The notes under the pieces are model-generated. The model was given only the letters and a program-made list of their open reading frames with translations. It had not been told where the DNA came from and did not search any database. Positions 4,090-6,997 of a stretch of DNA of 6,997 nucleotides are shown here, in pieces. Numbering within the stretch: position 1 is the stretch's first letter; every line of letters starts with the position of its first letter. Both the position numbers and the translations under genes were made by a program. This stretch comes from Candidatus Cloacimonadota bacterium (GTDB lineage Bacteria > Cloacimonadota > Cloacimonadia > Cloacimonadales > Cloacimonadaceae): the NCBI GenBank assembly GCA_012519465.1, contig JAAYQD010000304.1:1-6997 (forward strand), in the 5' to 3' direction.

Positions 4090-6997
4090 TTAATTGATGG
4101 CGGTAATGCGGAAAAAGCGCGCATTCACATCCGGCATGATATCCTGTATCACCACGCCATCCGTTAGATCATAATCGTTGATGAATTGGAGATAAGGGGT
4201 GTATTCCCCGTCTGGTGTTTCTGCCGCCCAAATTGTATAAGCCAAGGCATCAGGCACCTGATACCAGGTAAGGCGCAGGATGCCGTTGATTTCATTGAAG
4301 CTCACGATTTGGGGCGTCACCAGGCTGGTTCCGTCTCCAATCACAATTTGTCTGCCATACCCGTTTACATTGTATGGCCTCCAAGTACCCAAAATGGCAG
4401 GGTCCGCATTATAGTTGGCAGTATAGTTACTTTGTATCATCACTCCATCCAGCCACCATTGAGCGGATCCAATATCTGACACCAGATACAATTTTCCGCT
4501 CCAGTTGATGGTGCCTGCGTTGCGGATATATTGATTTTGGGTTCCGTTCACATATACGTAATTGACGTCGATATTGCCATAATTATACAGGTTATCTTTC
4601 ACATTCACGGTTAATGAACTGTTTCCTCTGGTGAGATTGCCATAGTTTTCCAAAGCACCATTGGCGTTGATGGTGCCGCTGTAATTCTGAGGTACGCCTA
4701 CGTTTGCATGGTTTTTGAAGACACCGGTAAATGTATTGGTTTGCCGTATTAATATCTCTCCTTGAAAACCGATATTATCGGCTTGCAGGCTATGCAAAGT
4801 GGGGGGAGCCCCGTTATCATTGAAGATGCCATTGATATAGTTCGCTCCACTACCGGTAATCACGGCATTTTGGAGGCTGCCGCCTGTCAAAAAGATGCTG
4901 CGATCGATTCCATTCTTGTTCATAATCAAGGTATTGTTGTTCAGTTCAACATTGGTTTTTTGGAATCTCAAGTTTGATAGCAGTTCGATGTTGCCGCTAT
5001 TTGCTGCAGCGGTAAAGTTTGGGCTCCTGATGATATCTGCAGAGCTGGATTGATATAATTGATGCGGACCAGGTGCTCTCAGCCCAATATTCCTGGCATC
5101 GATAAAGCCGTAGTTATAAAAATCCCGTTCCAAATACAGATTTGCGGTGGAATTGCTCAATTGAGTGATGCTGCCATAGTTTTCCAGCCTGGTGCCCACG
5201 GTAAGGTTGTTTACATAACTTGCCGTAACACTCATGATGCTGTTGTTTACCAGGACGCCGGAAACGTTATTGTTACCCCAAGCTTGAAGTATCCCCTGTA
5301 ATTCCAGGTTGTTGGCACTAAAGTTGATGAATTTCATCAGATTTTCGTTATCGTCCACAACGCCCTTGATATAGTTTGAGCCGTTGCCGGATAGAGATAC
5401 ATCTCTCAGGGTTCCGCCCATAAAATTCATCCCATAATCCACCCCGTTGTGGTTCATGGTCAGGGTGTTGTTATTGAAGTTAACAGTGCTGTTTTTGAAA
5501 TTCAGGTTCGATATCAATTCGATAGTACCGTTGCCAGCCACAGCGGTGAAGGTGGAATTGGAGATGCCGTAGTCGTTGCCAGATTGATACAATTTATGGT
5601 CATTCGAGGCGGTCAGGTTGATTTGTCTGGCATCAGTAAAGCCATAATTATAAAAATCTCCATCCAAATACAGATAGGTGTTGCTATTGCTTAGTTGGGT
5701 GATGGTGCCATAGTTTTCCAGCTTGGTGCCCACGGTAAGGCTGTGTGTATAACTCGCTTGAGTGTTCATGGTGCCATTATTCACTAAGGTTCCGGTTACA
5801 TGATTGGTTTTCAAAAAGTTAATTTCCCCTTGAATTTCCAGGTTGTCAGCTACAAAATCCTGCATTTTCGTGTTCACTTGGCTGTCGTTGGGAATGCCTT
5901 TGACAAAGTTTTCCCCATTACCCACAATCACAGCATAACTGAAGGTTCCGCCTGTGAGGGTGATGCCATAATCCACCCCGTTGTGGTTCATAATCAGGGT
6001 GTTGTTGTTCAAATTCACATCGGTGTTTTTGAATCTGAGGTTGGAAAGCATTTCCAAATCGCCACTTTCCGCCACAGCTATGAAGTTGGGGCTGGTAATC
6101 TCGCCGGCTGTATCCGATTGATAGATCTGATGCGGACCGGGTGCCATAAATCTCACATACGAGGCGTTGAGAACGCCATAGTTGTACAAATCGCGCTGAA
6201 GGTTAAGGTTTGAGCTTCCATTCGTTTTCCGGCTGATTGTTCCGTGATTGTAAATCACGTCACTCACGTTTATGTCTAACGAATAGCTTGCTACGTTATC
6301 GATGATTCCCCAGTTTGTCAAGGTGCCAAAGCTGTTGGTTCCTCTCATTTCCACCACCCCGTCGATTTCCAGCTCATTGGCGGTGATATTGACCATCTTG
6401 GTGCCTGCGTTGCCGGTGAATTTGGCACCGTTTCCTCCCACAAATTCCACGTTTTGCATATTTCCTGATTCAACACTGAAATTGCGTGTGACAGAGTGAT
6501 TCAAATATATCTTGCCACCACTCATATCCACGGTCACGCTGCCAGGGATGTTTAGCTCTGATTGCAGATACAAAGCGGAATTTACACTTGTTCCCTTCAA
6601 AAGGGTGGGTGCAAAGGTTCCAGAATTTGTGAGATTGTTTCCGGCAAGATCTTCCAAGTGGAGATCAAAGTTCTGCATCAAACCGTTATTGATGATGTCA
6701 CCATAGGTGTAAATAACTATTTTACCCGCACTTGCGGTTCTATCCACCTCACCATTGTTAATCAGGGTTCCATGCACATGTACATATCGGATATTGGTGT
6801 TGTTGGTTAATTTTCCATTTGCTTCGATGGTAAGGTTGTTACAGTGATTTGGGCTGCCGCTGTTGATAGCGGGATACACAGTACCCACCAAAACCACATC
6901 GTCGTCGATGGTGGGAACCACTCCTCCCACCCAGGTGCTTGTGTCGTTCCAAAATCCTCCTGTGGAGGTGGAATATATTACTGCCGCCAAATTAAAG
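4090..6997 (-). CDS. Large exported beta-helix repeat protein with C-terminal FN3-like module, 5' end outside window
   Basis: The frame is open from the right edge to TAA at 4092-4090. The first possible start in the window is a TTG at 6990-6988, but codons TTT and AAT precede it in frame and no ribosome site is seen. The true start and signal peptide are therefore probably off the window. Residue numbers below count from that TTG. Residues 4-42 (YSTSTGGFWNDTSTWVGG, then VVP and DDDVVLVG) look like the mature N-terminus of exported proteins with a G8-like 'W...tW.gg..P...d.V' opening. From about 50 to 839 there are five related units of about 178 residues: one divergent, three well conserved, one degraded at its end. 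They are rich in Asn and in L-x-N-x-G-x-I turns, typical of a right-handed beta-helix. Residues 893-966 (LRLTWYQVPDALAYTIW ... FFRITAIN) resemble a fibronectin-III-like domain. No sorting domain follows it. The likely location is the cell surface or outside; function is unknown, with adhesin or surface-layer-like roles possible. Confidence 0.88.
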   Translation of the reverse strand, partial: FNLAAVIYSTSTGGFWNDTSTWVGGVVPTIDDDVVLVGTVYPAINSGSPNHCNNLTIEANGKLTNNTNIRYVHVHGTLINNGEVDRTASAGKIVIYTYGDIINNGLMQNFDLHLEDLAGNNLTNSGTFAPTLLKGTSVNSALYLQSELNIPGSVTVDMSGGKIYLNHSVTRNFSVESGNMQNVEFVGGNGAKFTGNAGTKMVNITANELEIDGVVEMRGTNSFGTLTNWGIIDNVASYSLDINVSDVIYNHGTISRKTNGSSNLNLQRDLYNYGVLNASYVRFMAPGPHQIYQSDTAGEITSPNFIAVAESGDLEMLSNLRFKNTDVNLNNNTLIMNHNGVDYGITLTGGTFSYAVIVGNGENFVKGIPNDSQVNTKMQDFVADNLEIQGEINFLKTNHVTGTLVNNGTMNTQASYTHSLTVGTKLENYGTITQLSNSNTYLYLDGDFYNYGFTDARQINLTASNDHKLYQSGNDYGISNSTFTAVAGNGTIELISNLNFKNSTVNFNNNTLTMNHNGVDYGMNFMGGTLRDVSLSGNGSNYIKGVVDDNENLMKFINFSANNLELQGILQAWGNNNVSGVLVNNSIMSVTASYVNNLTVGTRLENYGSITQLSNSTANLYLERDFYNYGFIDARNIGLRAPGPHQLYQSSSADIIRSPNFTAAANSGNIELLSNLRFQKTNVELNNNTLIMNKNGIDRSIFLTGGSLQNAVITGSGANYINGIFNDNGAPPTLHSLQADNIGFQGEILIRQTNTFTGVFKNHANVGVPQNYSGTINANGALENYGNLTRGNSSLTVNVKDNLYNYGNIDVNYVYVNGTQNQYIRNAGTINWSGKLYLVSDIGSAQWWLDGVMIQSNYTANYNADPAILGTWRPYNVNGYGRQIVIGDGTSLVTPQIVSFNEINGILRLTWYQVPDALAYTIWAAETPDGEYTPYLQFINDYDLTDGVVIQDIMPDVNARFFRITAIN
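4474..4872 (-). repeat. Repeat unit D, degraded last unit
   Basis: This covers residues 707-839. The first part follows the other units (AVITGSGANYINGI, ADN, FQGEI, LENYGNL, LYNYGNI). The APGPHQ/SPNF part is then shortened to NQYIRNAGTINWSGKLYLVSD, and the closing LNNNTLIMN part is absent. The LENYG site is still 534 bp from that of unit C. It passes into a Trp/Tyr-rich linker (SAQWWLDGV ... GTWRPYNVNGYG) before the FN3-like module. Confidence 0.7.
4873..5406 (-). repeat. Repeat unit C of the large exported protein
   Basis: This covers residues 529-706, again 178 codons. It holds LENYGSI, FYNYGFI, APGPHQLYQS, SPNF, SNLRFQK and MNKNGID. The LENYG codons are 534 bp from those of unit B, with the 16-base stretches GCCATAGTTTTCCAGC and GGTGCCCACGGTAAGG identical between them on the plus strand. 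Confidence 0.85.
5407..5940 (-). repeat. Repeat unit B of the large exported protein
   Basis: This covers residues 351-528, exactly 178 codons. It holds LVNNGTM, LENYGTI, FYNYGFT, HKLYQS, SNLNFKN and MNHNGVDYG. The MNHNGVDYG codons lie 534 bp from those of unit A, and 26 bases around them are identical between A and B. Confidence 0.85.
5941..6456 (-). repeat. Repeat unit A of the large exported protein
   Basis: This covers residues about 179-350. It is a few residues shorter than the next units because of a gap near its start (FTGNAGTKM against FVKGIPNDSQVNTKM). It carries LTNWGII, IYNHGTI, LYNYGVL, APGPHQIYQS, SPNF, SNLRFKN and MNHNGVDYG. A more divergent unit seems to precede it (about residues 50-178), with LINNGEV, IINNGLM and LTNSGTF in matching order. 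Confidence 0.8.

Noticed and set aside
5800..6213. Plus-strand open frame (137 codons) opposite the repeat gene, with similar frames at 5059, 5449 and 4762
   Set aside because: They recur in step with the 534-bp repeat, as antisense shadows of a tandem repeat must.
4474..6840. CRISPR or mobile-element interpretation of the repeats at 4474-6840
   Set aside because: The repeats are in-frame coding units of 534 bp that vary mainly at the protein level. There are no short repeats with spacers, terminal inverted repeats or transposase.

Overview
The window looks like chromosomal DNA of a Gram-negative-type bacterium. It has moderate GC by eye, clear Shine-Dalgarno sites (AGGAG, GGAG) ahead of genes, and Rho-independent terminators. 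A Fibrobacter-type paralogous domain (FISUMP) lipoprotein-like or secreted protein, a large exported beta-helix repeat protein ending in a fibronectin-III-like module, a tldD/pmbA pair and a short CxxC zinc-ribbon protein together fit the Cloacimonadota / Fibrobacterota / Bacteroidota neighbourhood. My best guess is Cloacimonadota, but this is inferred from gene style and not from a marker gene.

Layout. Positions 1-356 (minus) hold the N-terminal part of an exported FISUMP-domain protein whose C-terminus lies off the left edge. Positions 357-533 are a divergent intergenic region with a good minus-strand promoter and a weaker plus-strand one. Positions 534-3577 (plus) form a likely three-gene transcript: a 96-residue two-helix membrane protein, then tldD (zinc metalloprotease subunit with HESVGH), then a pmbA/tldE homologue overlapping tldD by 4 bases. 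A hairpin plus T-run terminator follows at 3602-3638. Positions 3639-3818 are a leader region with an AT-rich inverted repeat. Positions 3819-3989 (plus) encode a 56-residue zinc-ribbon protein that is easy to miss because of its size. It is followed by a strong hairpin terminator (4013-4045) that can also serve the convergent gene. Positions 4090-6997 (minus) encode most of a very large exported protein made of about five tandem units of about 178 residues. The DNA period is exactly 534 bp wherever I could anchor it. The 5' end (start codon and signal peptide) lies beyond the right edge.

How the genes relate. TldD and PmbA/TldE are expected to form a cytoplasmic heterodimeric peptidase in which only TldD carries the metal site. 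The small membrane protein upstream may share the transcript, but nothing in the sequence ties it functionally to the protease. The two flanking minus-strand genes encode envelope or secreted proteins and are transcriptionally separate. I see no RNA genes, CRISPR array, insertion sequence or phage genes. The most unusual object is the long-unit repeat protein, whose repeats show a mosaic pattern of similarity.
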